A DNA stretch of 64,000 nt from Allodiplogaster sudhausi (lineage: Eukaryota > Nematoda > Chromadorea > Rhabditida > Diplogasteridae), in NCBI GenBank assembly GCA_945643635.1, contig CALZFC010000058.1, positions 2,169,001 through 2,233,000 on the forward strand. The letters are read 5' to 3'. The position numbers were made by a program, and so were the translations under genes. Below the pieces are notes generated by a model that searched no databases, had not been told where the DNA came from, and worked only from the letters and a program-made list of their open reading frames with translations. Of this stretch, positions 1 through 12,000 are shown one piece after another. The first letter of the stretch is position 1, and every line of letters begins with the position of its first letter.

Positions 1-3000
1 TTTTCTTCTCCGCATCGGCGGCAGCTTTCTTTGCCTCCTCGGCCTTCTTCTTCTCTGCCTCAGCGGCGGACTTGGCCTCCTCGGTCTTTTTCTTCTCCGC
101 ATCGGCGGCAGCTTTCTTTGCCTCCTCTACCTTCTTCTTCTCTCCCTCAGCGGCGGACTTGGCCTCCTCGGTCTTTTTCTTCTCTCCCTCAGCGGCGGAC
201 TTGGCCTCCTCGGTCTTTTTCTTCTCCGCATCGGCGGCAGCTTTCTTTGCCTCCTCGGCCTTCTTCTTCTCTCCCTCAGCGGCGGACTTGGCCTCCTCGG
301 TCTTTTTCTTCTCCGCATCGGCGGCAGCTTTCTTTGCCTCCTCGGCCTTCTTCTTCTCTGCCTCAGCGGCGGACTTGGCCTCCTCGGTCTTTTTCTTCTC
401 CGCATCGGCGGCAGCTTTCTTTGCCTCCTCGGCCTTCTTCTTCTCTGCCTCAGCGGAAGACTTGGCCTCCTCCGCCTTCTTCTTCTCTGCCTCAGCGGCG
501 GACTTGGCCTCCTCGGTCTTTTTCTTCTCCGCATCGGCGGCAGCTTTCTTTGCCTCCTCGGCCTTCTTCTTCTCTGCCTCAGCGGCGGACTTGGCCTCCT
601 CGGTCTTTTTCTTCTCCGCATCGGCGGCAGCTTTCTTTGCCTCCTCGGCCTTCTTCTTCTCTGCCTCAGCGGCGGACTTGGCCTCCTCGGTCTTTTTCTT
701 CTCCGCATCGGCGGCAGCTTTCTTTGCCTCCTCTACCTTCTTCTTCTCTCCCTCAGCGGCGGACTTGGCCTCCTCGGTCTTTTTCTTCTCTCCCTCAGCG
801 GCGGACTTGGCCTCCTCGGTCTTTTTCTTCTCCGCATCGGCGGCAGCTTTCTTTGCCTCCTCGGCCTTCTTCTTCTCTGCCTCAGCGGCGGACTTGGCCT
901 CCTCGGTTTTTTTCTTCTCCGCATCGGCGGCAGCTTTCTTTGCCTCCTCGGCCTTCTTCTTCTCTGCCTCAGCGACGGACTTGGCCTCCTCGGTCTTTTT
1001 CTTCTCCGCATCGGCGGCAGCTTTCTTTGCCTCCTCGGCCTTCTTCTTCTCTGCCTCAGCGGCGGACTTGTCCTCCACGGCCTTTTTCTTCTCCGCATCG
1101 GCGACAGCTTTCTTTGCCTCCTCGGCCTTCTTCTTCTCTGCCTCAGCGGCGGACTTGGCCTCCTCGGCCTTCTTCTTCTCTGCCTCAGCGGAAGACTTGG
1201 CCTCCTCCGCCTTCTTCTTCTCTGCCTCAGCGGCGGACTTGGCCTCCTCGGTCTTTTCTTCTCCGCATCGGCGGCAGTTTTCTTTGCCTCCTCGGCCTTC
1301 TTCTTCTCTGCCTCAGCGGCGGACTTGGCCTCCTCGGTCTTTTTCTTCTCCGCATCGGCGGCAGCTTTCTTTGCCTCCTCGCCTTCTTCTTCTCTGCCTC
1401 AGCGGCGGACTTGGCCTCCTCGGTCTTTTTCTTCTCCGCATCGGCGGCAGCTTTCTTGGCCTCCTCGGCCTTCTTCTTCTCTGCCTCAGCGGAAGACTTG
1501 GCCTCCTCCGCCTTCTTCTTCTCTGCCTCTGCGGTGGACTTGGCCTCCTCGGTCTTTTTCTTCTCCGCATCTGCGGCAGCTTTCTTTGCCTCCTCGGCCT
1601 TCTTCTTCTCTGCCTCAGCGGAAGACTTGGCCTCCTCCGCCTTCTTCTTCTCTGCCTCTGCGGCGGACTTGGCCTCCTCGGTCTTTTTCTTCTCCACATC
1701 GACGGCAGCTTTCTTTGCCTCCTCGGCCTTCTTCTTCTCTACCTCAGCGGCGGACTTGGCCTCCTCGGTCTTTTTCTTCTCCGCATCGGCGGCAGCTTTC
1801 TTTGCCTCCTCGGCCTTCTTCTTTCTGCCTCAGCGGCGGACTTGGCCTCCTCGGTCTTTTTCTTCTCCGCATCGGCGGCAGCTTTCTTTGCCTCCTCGGC
1901 CTTCTTCTTCTCTGCCTCAGCGGCGGACTTGGCCTCCTCGGTCTTTTTCTTCTCCGCATCGGCGGCAGCTTTCTTTGCCTCCTCGGCCTTCTTCTTCTCT
2001 GCCTCAGCGGCGGACTTGGCCTCCTCGGTCTTTTTCTTCTCCGCATCGGCGGCAGCTTTCTTTGCCTCCTCGGCCTTCTTCTTCTCTGCCTCAGCGGCGG
2101 ACTTGGCCTCCTCGGTCTTTTTCTTCTCCGCATCGGCGGCAGCTTTCTTTGCCTCCTCGGCCTTCTTCTTCTCTGCCTCAGCGGCGGACTTGGCCTCCTC
2201 GGTCTTTTTCTTCTCCGCATCGGCGGCAGCTTTCTTTGCCTCCTCGGCCTTCTTCTTCTCTGCCTCAGCGGAAGACTTGGCCTTCTCCGCCTTCTTCTTC
2301 TCTGCCTCAGCGGCGGACTTGGCCTCCTCGGTCTTTTTCTTCTCCGCATCGGCGGCAGCTTTCTTTGCCTCCTCGGCCTTCTTCTTCTCTGCCTCAGCGG
2401 CGGACTTGGCCTCCTCGGTCTTTTTCTTCTCCGCATCGGCGGCAGCTTTCTTTGCCTCCTCGGCCTTCTTCTTCTCTGCCTCAGCGGCGGACTTGGCCTC
2501 CTCGGTTTTTTTCTTCTCCTCATCGGCGGCAGCTTTCTTTGCCTCCTCGGCCTTCTTCTTCTCTGCCTCAGCGACGGACTTGGCCTCCTCGGTCTTTTTC
2601 TTCTCCGCATCGGCAGCAGCTTTCTTTGCCTCCTCGGCCTTCTTCTTCTCTGCCTCAGCGGCGGACTTGTCCTCCACGGCCTTTTTCTTCTCCGCATCGG
2701 CGACAGCTTTCTTTGCCTCCTCGGCCTTCTTCTTCTCTGCCTCAGCGGCGGACTTGGCCTCCTCGGCCTTCTTCTTCTCTGCCTCAGCGGAAGACTTGGC
2801 CTCCTCCGCCTTCTTCTTCTCTGCCTCTGCGGCGGACTTGGCCTCCTCGGTCTTTTTCTTCTCCACATCGGCGGCAGTTTTCTTTGCCTCCTCGGCCTTC
2901 TTCTTCTCTGCCTCAGCGGCGGACTTGGCCTCCTCGGTCTTTTTCTTCTCCGCATCGGCGGCAGCTTTCTTTGCCTCCTCCGCCTTCTTCTTCTCTGCCT

Positions 3001-6000
3001 CAGCGGCGGACTTGGCCTCCTCGGTCTTTTTCTTCTCCGCATCGGCGGCAGCTTTCTTGGCCTCCTCGGCCTTCTTCTTCTCTGCCTCAGCGGAAGACTT
3101 GGCCTCCTCCGCCTTCTTCTTCTCTGCCTCTGCGGTGGACTTGGCCTCCTCGGTCTTTTTCTTCTCCGCATCTGCGGCAGCTTTCTTTGCCTCCTCGGCC
3201 TTCTTCTTCTCTGCCTCAGCGGAAGACTTGGCCTCCTCCGCCTTCTTCTTCTCTGCCTCTGCGGCGGACTTGGCCTCCTCGGTCTTTTTCTTCTCCACAT
3301 CGACGGCAGCTTTCTTTGCCTCCTCGGCCTTCTTCTTCTCTACCTCAGCGGCGGACTTGTCCTCCTCGGTCTTTTTCTTCTCCGCATCGGCGGCAGCTTT
3401 CTTTGCCTCCTCGGCATTCTTCTTCTCTGCCTCAGCTGCGGACTTGGCCTCCTCGGTCTTTTTCTTCTCCGCATCGGCGGCAGCTTTCTTTGCCTCTTCG
3501 GCCTTCTTCTTCTCTGCCTCAGCGGCGGACTTGGCCTCTTCGGTCTTTTTCTTCTCCGCATCGGCGGCAGCTTTCTTTGCCTCCTCGGCCTTCTTCTTCT
3601 CTGCCTCAGCGGCGGACTTGGCCTCCTCGGTCTTTTTCTTCTCCGCATCGGCGGCAGCTTTCTTTGCCTCCTCGGCCTTCTTCTTCTCTGCCTCAGCGAC
3701 GGACTTGGCCTCCTCGGTCTTTTTCTTCTCCGCATCGGCGGCAGCTTTCTTTGCCTCCTCGGCCTTCTTCTTCTCTGCCTCAGCGGCGGACTTGGCCTCC
3801 TCGGTCTTTTTCTTCTTCGCATCGGCGGCAGCTTTCTTTGCCTCCTCGGCCTTCTTCTTCTCTGCCTCAGCGGAAGACTTGGCCTCCTCCGCCTTCTTCT
3901 TCTCTGCCTCAGCGGCGGACTTGGCCTCCTCGGTCTTTTTCTTCTCCGCATCGGCGGCAGCTTTCTTTGCCTCCTCGGCCTTCTTCTTCTCTGCCTCAGC
4001 GGCGGACTTGGCCTCCTCGGTCTTTTTCTTCTCCGCATCGGCGGCAGCTTTCTTTGCCTCCTCGGCCTTCTTCTTCTCTGCCTCAGCGGCGGACTTGGCC
4101 TCCTCGGTCTTTTTCTTCTCCGCATCGGCGGCAGCTTTCTTTGCCTCCTCGGCCTTCTTCTTCTCTCCCTCAGCGGCGGACTTGGCCTCCTCGGTCTTTT
4201 TCTTCTCCGCATCGGCGGCAGCTTTCTTTGCCTCCTCGGCCTTCTTCTTCTCTGCCTCAGCGGCGGACTTGGCCTCCTCGGTCTTTTTCTTCTCCGCATC
4301 GGCGGCAGCTTTCTTTGCCTCCTCGGCCTTCTTCTTCTCTCCCTCAGCGGCGGACTTGGCCTCCTCGGTCTTTTTCTTCTCCGCATCGGCGGCAGCTTTC
4401 TTTGCCTCCTCGGCCTTCTTCTTCTCTGCCTCAGCGGCGGACTTGGCCTCCTCGGTCTTTTTCTTCTCCGCATCGGCGGCAGCTTTCTTTGCCTCCTCGG
4501 CCTTCTTCTTCTCTGCCTCAGCGGCGGACTTGGCCTCCTCGGTCTTTTTCTTCTCCGCATCGGCGGCAGCTTTCTTTGCCTCCTCGGCCTTCTTCTTCTC
4601 TGCCTCAGCGGAAGACTTGGCCTCCTCCGCCTTCTTCTTCTCTGCCTCAGCGGCGGACTTGGCCTCCTCGGTCTTTTTCTTCTCCGCATCGGCGGCAGCT
4701 TTCTTTGCCTCCTCGGCCTTCTTCTTCTCTGCCTCAGCGGCGGACTTGGCCTCCTCGGTCTTTTTCTTCTCCGCATCGGCGGCAGCTTTCTTTGCCTCCT
4801 CGGCCTTCTTCTTCTCTGCCTCAGCGGCGGACTTGGCCTCCTCGGTCTTTTTCTTCTCCGCATCGGCGGCAGCTTTCTTTGCCTCCTCTACCTTCTTCTT
4901 CTCTCCCTCAGCGGCGGACTTGGCCTCCTCGGTCTTTTTCTTCTCTCCCTCAGCGGCGGACTTGGCCTCCTCGGTCTTTTTCTTCTCCGCATCGGCGGCA
5001 GCTTTCTTTGCCTCCTCGGCCTTCTTCTTCTCTCCCTCAGCGGCGGACTTGGCCTCCTCGGTCTTTTTCTTCTCCGCATCGGCGGCAGCTTTCTTTGCCT
5101 CCTCGGCCTTCTTCTTCTCTGCCTCAGCGGCGGACTTGGCCTCCTCGGTCTTTTTCTTCTCCGCATCGGCGGCAGCTTTCTTTGCCTCCTCGGCCTTCTT
5201 CTTCTCTGCCTCAGCGGAAGACTTGGCCTCCTCCGCCTTCTTCTTCTCTGCCTCAGCGGCGGACTTGGCCTCCTCGGTCTTTTTCTTCTCCGCATCGGCG
5301 GCAGCTTTCTTTGCCTCCTCGGCCTTCTTCTTCTCTGCCTCAGCGGCGGACTTGGCCTCCTCGGTCTTTTTCTTCTCCGCTTCGGCGGCAGCTTTCTTTG
5401 CCTCCTCGGCCTTCTTCTTCTCTCCCTCAGCGGCGGACTTGGCCTCCTCGGTCTTTTTCTTCTCCGCATCGGCGGCAGCTTGCTTTGCCTCCTCGGCCTT
5501 CTTCTTCTCTCCCTCAGCGGCGGACTTGGCCTCCTCGGTCTTTTTCTTCTCCGCATCGGCGGCAGCTTTCTTTGCCTCCTCGGCCTTCTTCTTCTCTCCC
5601 TCAGCGGCGGACTTGGCCTCCTCGGTCTTTTTCTTCTCCGCATCGGCGGCAGCTTTCTTTGCCTCCTCGGCCTTCTTCTTCTCTGCCTCAGCGGCGGACT
5701 TGGCCTCCTCGGTCTTTTTCTTCTCCGCATCGGCGGCAGCTTTCTTTGCCTCCTCGGCCTTCTTCTTCTCTGCCTCAGCGGCGGACTTGGCCTCCTCGGT
5801 CTTTTTCTTCTCCGCATCGGCGGCAGCTTTCTTTGCCTCCTCTACCTTCTTCTTCTCTCCCTCAGCGGCGGACTTGGCCTCCTCGGTCTTTTTCTTCTCT
5901 GCCTCAGCGGCGGACTTGGCCTCCTCGGTCTTTTTCTTCTCCGCATCGGCGGCAGCTTTCTTTGCCTCCTCGGCCTTCTTCTTCTCTGCCTCAGCGGCGG

Positions 6001-9000
6001 ACTTGGCCTCCTCGGTCTTTTTCTTCTCCGCATCGGCGGCAGCTTTCTTTGCCTCCTCGGCCTTCTTCTTCTCTGCCTCAGCGGCGGACTTGGCCTCCTC
6101 GGTCTTTTTCTTCTCCGCATCGGCGGCAGCTTTCTTTGCCTCCTCGGCCTTCTTCTTCTCTCCCTCAGCGGCGGACTTGGCCTCCTCGGTCTTTTTCTTC
6201 TCCGCATCGGCGGCAGCTTTCTTTGCCTCCTCGGCCTTCTTCTTCTCTGCCTCAGCGGCGGACTTGGCCTCCTCGGTCTTTTTCTTCTCCGCATCGGCGG
6301 CAGCTTTCTTTGCCTCCTCGGCCTTCTTCTTCTCTGCCTCAGCGGAAGACTTGGCCTCCTCCGCCTTCTTCTTCTCTGCCTCAGCGGCGGACTTGGCCTC
6401 CTCGGTCTTTTTCTTCTCCGCATCGGCGGCAGCTTTCTTTGCCTCCTCGGCCTTCTTCTTCTCTGCCTCAGCGGCGGACTTGGCCTCCTCGGTCTTTTTC
6501 TTCTCCGCATCGGCGGCAGCTTTCTTTGCCTCCTCGGCCTTCTTCTTCTCTGCCTCAGCGGCGGACTTGGCCTCCTCGGTCTTTTTCTTCTCCGCATCGG
6601 CGGCAGCTTTCTTTGCCTCCTCTACCTTCTTCTTCTCTCCCTCAGCGGCGGACTTGGCCTCCTCGGTCTTTTTCTTCTCTCCCTCAGCGGCGGACTTGGC
6701 CTCCTCGGTCTTTTTCTTCTCCGCATCGGCGGCAGCTTTCTTTGCCTCCTCGGCCTTCTTCTTCTCTCCCTCAGCGGCGGACTTGGCCTCCTCGGTCTTT
6801 TTCTTCTCCGCATCGGCGGCAGCTTTCTTTGCCTCCTCGGCCTTCTTCTTCTCTGCCTCAGCGGCGGACTTGGCCTCCTCGGTCTTTTTCTTCTCCGCAT
6901 CGGCGGCAGCTTTCTTTGCCTCCTCGGCCTTCTTCTTCTCTGCCTCAGCGGAAGACTTGGCCTCCTCCGCCTTCTTCTTCTCTGCCTCAGCGGCGGACTT
7001 GGCCTCCTCGGTCTTTTTCTTCTCCGCATCGGCGGCAGCTTTCTTTGCCTCCTCGGCCTTCTTCTTCTCTGCCTCAGCGGCGGACTTGGCCTCCTCGGTC
7101 TTTTTCTTCTCCGCTTCGGCGGCAGCTTTCTTTGCCTCCTCGGCCTTCTTCTTCTCTCCCTCAGCGGCGGACTTGGCCTCCTCGGTCTTTTTCTTCTCCG
7201 CATCGGCGGCAGCTTGCTTTGCCTCCTCGGCCTTCTTCTTCTCTCCCTCAGCGGCGGACTTGGCCTCCTCGGTCTTTTTCTTCTCCGCATCGGCGGCAGC
7301 TTTCTTTGCCTCCTCGGCCTTCTTCTTCTCTCCCTCAGCGGCGGACTTGGCCTCCTCGGTCTTTTTCTTCTCCGCATCGGCGGCAGCTTTCTTTGCCTCC
7401 TCGGCCTTCTTCTTCTCTGCCTCAGCGGCGGACTTGGCCTCCTCGGTCTTTTTCTTCTCCGCATCGGCGGCCTCGGTCTTTTCTTCTCCGCATCGGCGGC
7501 AGCTTTCTTTGCCTCCTCGGCCTTCTTCTTCTCTGCCTCAGCGGCGGACTTGGCCTCCTCGGTCTTTTTCTTCTCCGCATCGGCGGCAGCTTTCTTTGCC
7601 TCCTCTACCTTCTTCTTCTCTCCCTCAGCGGCGGACTTGGCCTCCTCGGTCTTTTTCTTCTCTCCCTCAGCGGCGGACTTGGCCTCCTCGGTCTTTTTCT
7701 TCTCCGCTTCGGCGGCAGCTTTCTTTGCCTCCTCGGCCTTCTTCTTCTCTCCCTCAGCGGCGGACTTGGCCTCCTCGGTCTTTTTCTTCTCCGCATCGGC
7801 GGCAGCTTGCTTTGCCTCCTCGGCCTTCTTCTTCTCTCCCTCAGCGGCGGACTTGGCCTCCTCGGTCTTTTTCTTCTCCGCATCGGCGGCAGCTTTCTTT
7901 GCCTCCTCGGCCTTCTTCTTCTCTCCCTCAGCGGCGGACTTGGCCTCCTCGGTCTTTTTCTTCTCCGCATCGGCGGCAGCTTTCTTTGCCTCCTCGGCCT
8001 TCTTCTTCTCTGCCTCAGCGGCGGACTTGGCCTCCTCGGTCTTTTTCTTCTCCGCATCGGCGGCCTCGGTCTTTTTCTTCTCCGCATCGGCGGCAGCTTT
8101 CTTTGCCTCCTCGGCCTTCTTCTTCTCTGCCTCAGCGGCGGACTTGGCCTCCTCGGTCTTTTTCTTCTCCGCATCGGCGGCAGCTTTCTTTGCCTCCTCT
8201 ACCTTCTTCTTCTCTCCCTCAGCGGCGGACTTGGCCTCCTCGGTCTTTTTCTTCTCTCCCTCAGCGGCGGACTTGGCCTCCTCGGTCTTTTTCTTCTCCG
8301 CATCGGCGGCAGCTTTCTTTGCCTCCTCGGCCTTCTTCTTCTCTCCCTCAGCGGCGGACTTGGCCTCCTCGGTCTTTTTCTTCTCCGCATCGGCGGCAGC
8401 TTTCTTTGCCTCCTCGGCCTTCTTCTTCTCTGCCTCAGCGGCGGACTTGGCCTCCTCGGTCTTTTTCTTCTCCGCATCGGCGGCAGCTTTCTTTGCCTCC
8501 TCGGCCTTCTTCTTCTCTCCCTCAGCGGCGGACTTGGCCTCCTCGGTCTTTTTCTTCTCCGCATCGGCGGCAGCTTTCTTTGCCTCCTCGGCCTTCTTCT
8601 TCTCTGCCTCAGCGGCGGACTTGGCCTCCTCGGTCTTTTTCTTCTCCGCATCGGCGGCAGCTTTCTTTGCCTCCTCGGCCTTCTTCTTCTCTGCCTCAGC
8701 GGAAGACTTGGCCTCCTCCGCCTTCTTCTTCTCTCCCTCAGGGGCGGACTTGGCCTCCTCGGTCTTTTTCTTCTCCGCATCGGCGGCAGCTTTCTTTGCC
8801 TCCTCGGCCTTCTTCTTCTCTCCCTCAGCGGCGGACTTGGCCTCCTCGGTCTTTTTCTTCTCCGCATCGGCGGCAGCTTTCTTTGCCTCCTCGGCCTTCT
8901 TCTTCTCTGCCTCAGCGGCGGACTTGGCCTCCTCGGTCTTTTTCTTCTCCGCATCGGCGGCCTCGGTCTTTTTCTTCTCCGCATCGGCGGCAGCTTTCTT

Positions 9001-12000
9001 TGCCTCCTCGGCCTTCTTCTTCTCTGCCTCAGCGGCGGACTTGGCCTCCTCGGTCTTTTTCTTCTCCGCATCGGCGGCAGCTTTCTTTGCCTCCTCTACC
9101 TTCTTCTTCTCTCCCTCAGCGGCGGACTTGGCCTCCTCGGTCTTTTTCTTCTCTCCCTCAGCGGCGGACTTGGCCTCCTCGGTCTTTTTCTTCTCCGCTT
9201 CGGCGGCAGCTTTCTTTGCCTCCTCGGCCTTCTTCTTCTCTCCCTCAGCGGCGGACTTGGCCTCCTCGGTCTTTTTCTTCTCCGCATCGGCGGCAGCTTG
9301 CTTTGCCTCCTCGGCCTTCTTCTTCTCTCCCTCAGCGGCGGACTTGGCCTCCTCGGTCTTTTTCTTCTCCGCATCGGCGGCAGCTTTCTTTGCCTCCTCG
9401 GCCTTCTTCTTCTCTCCCTCAGCGGCGGACTTGGCCTCCTCGGTCTTTTTCTTCTCCGCATCGGCGGCAGCTTTCTTTGCCTCCTCGGCCTTCTTCTTCT
9501 CTGCCTCAGCGGCGGACTTGGCCTCCTCGGTCTTTTTCTTCTCCGCATCGGCGGCCTCGGTCTTTTTCTTCTCCGCATCGGCGGCAGCTTTCTTTGCCTC
9601 CTCGGCCTTCTTCTTCTCTGCCTCAGCGGCGGACTTGGCCTCCTCGGTCTTTTTCTTCTCCGCATCGGCGGCCTCGGTCTTTTTCTTCTCCGCATCGGCG
9701 GCAGCTTTCTTTGCCTCCTCGGCCTTCTTCTTCTCTGCCTCAGCGGCGGACTTGGCCTCCTCGGTCTTTTTCTTCTCCGCATCGGCGGCAGCTTTCTTTG
9801 CCTCCTCTACCTTCTTCTTCTCTCCCTCAGCGGCGGACTTGGCCTCCTCGGTCTTTTTCTTCTCTCCCTCAGCGGCGGACTTGGCCTCCTCGGTCTTTTT
9901 CTTCTCCGCATCGGCGGCAGCTTTCTTTGCCTCCTCGGCCTTCTTCTTCTCTCCCTCAGCGGCGGACTTGGCCTCCTCGGTCTTTTTCTTCTCCGCATCG
10001 GCGGCAGCTTTCTTTGCCTCCTCGGCCTTCTTCTTCTCTGCCTCAGCGGCGGACTTGGCCTCCTCGGTCTTTTTCTTCTCTCCCTCAGCGGCGGACTTGG
10101 CCTCCTCGGTCTTTTTCTTCTCCGCATCGGCGGCAGCTTTCTTTGCCTCCTCGGCCTTCTTCTTCTCTGCCTCAGCGGCGGACTTGGCCTCCTCGGTCTT
10201 TTTCTTCTCCGCATCGGCGGCAGCTTTCTTTGCCTCCTCTACCTTCTTCTTCTCTCCCTCAGCGGCGGACTTGGCCTCCTCGGTCTTTTTCTTCTCTCCC
10301 TCAGCGGCGGACTTGGCCTCCTCGGTCTTTTTCTTCTCCGCTTCGGCGGCAGCTTTCTTTGCCTCCTCGGCCTTCTTCTTCTCTCCCTCAGCGGCGGACT
10401 TGGCCTCCTCGGTCTTTTTCTTCTCCGCATCGGCGGCAGCTTGCTTTGCCTCCTCGGCCTTCTTCTTCTCTCCCTCAGCGGCGGACTTGGCCTCCTCGGT
10501 CTTTTTCTTCTCCGCATCGGCGGCAGCTTTCTTTGCCTCCTCGGCCTTCTTCTTCTCTCCCTCAGCGGCGGACTTGGCCTCCTCGGTCTTTTTCTTCTCC
10601 GCATCGGCGGCAGCTTTCTTTGCCTCCTCGGCCTTCTTCTTCTCTGCCTCAGCGGCGGACTTGGCCTCCTCGGTCTTTTTCTTCTCCGCATCGGCGGCCT
10701 CGGTCTTTTTCTTCTCCGCATCGGCGGCAGCTTTCTTTGCCTCCTCGGCCTTCTTCTTCTCTGCCTCAGCGGCGGACTTGGCCTCCTCGGTCTTTTTCTT
10801 CTCCGCATCGGCGGCCTCGGTCTTTTTCTTCTCCGCATCGGCGGCAGCTTTCTTTGCCTCCTCGGCCTTCTTCTTCTCTGCCTCAGCGGCGGACTTGGCC
10901 TCCTCGGTCTTTTTCTTCTCCGCATCGGCGGCAGCTTTCTTTGCCTCCTCTACCTTCTTCTTCTCTCCCTCAGCGGCGGACTTGGCCTCCTCGGTCTTTT
11001 TCTTCTCTCCCTCAGCGGCGGACTTGGCCTCCTCGGTCTTTTTCTTCTCCGCATCGGCGGCAGCTTTCTTTGCCTCCTCGGCCTTCTTCTTCTCTCCCTC
11101 AGCGGCGGACTTGGCCTCCTCGGTCTTTTTCTTCTCCGCATCGGCGGCAGCTTTCTTTGCCTCCTCGGCCTTCTTCTTCTCTGCCTCAGCGGCGGACTTG
11201 GCCTCCTCGGTCTTTTTCTTCTCTCCCTCAGCGGCGGACTTGGCCTCCTCGGTCTTTTTCTTCTCCGCATCGGCGGCAGCTTTCTTTGCCTCCTCGGCCT
11301 TCTTCTTCTCTCCCTCAGCGGCGGACTTGGCCTCCTCGGTCTTTTTCTTCTCCGCATCGGCGGCAGCTTTCTTTGCCTCCTCGGCCTTCTTCTTCTCTGC
11401 CTCAGCGGCGGACTTGGCCTCCTCGGTCTTTTTCTTCTCCGCATCGGCGGCAGCTTTCTTTGCCTCCTCGGCCTTCTTCTTCTCTCCCTCAGCGGCGGAC
11501 TTGGCCTCCTCGGTCTTTTTCTTCTCCGCATCGGCGGCAGCTTTCTTTGCCTCCTCGGCCTTCTTCTTCTCTGCCTCAGCGGCGGACTTGGCCTCCTCGG
11601 TCTTTTTCTTCTCCGCATCGGCGGCAGCTTTCTTTGCCTCCTCGGCCTTCTTCTTCTCTGCCTCAGCGGAAGACTTGGCCTCCTCCGCCTTCTTCTTCTC
11701 TCCCTCAGGGGCGGACTTGGCCTCCTCGGTCTTTTTCTTCTCCGCATCGGCGGCAGCTTTCTTTGCCTCCTCGGCCTTCTTCTTCTCTGCCTCAGCAGCG
11801 GACTTGGCCTCCTCGGTCTTTTTCTTCTCCGCATCGGCGGCAGCTTTCTTTGCCTCCTCGGCCTTCTTCTTCTCTGCCTCAGCGGAAGACTTGGCCTCCT
11901 CCGCCTTCTTCTTCTCTCCCTCAGGGGCGGACTTGGCCTCCTCGGTCTTTTTCTTCTCCGCATCGGCGGCAGCTTTCTTTGCCTCCTCGGCCTTCTTCTT

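Noticed and set aside
6622..7478. Arg/Pro-rich C-terminal tail (RRRKRPRRPS repeats) of the 3,409-codon frame
   Set aside because: It is the helical repeat read one base out of frame after the T-run deletion at 7479-7482, as are the many other short minus frames with the same motif.
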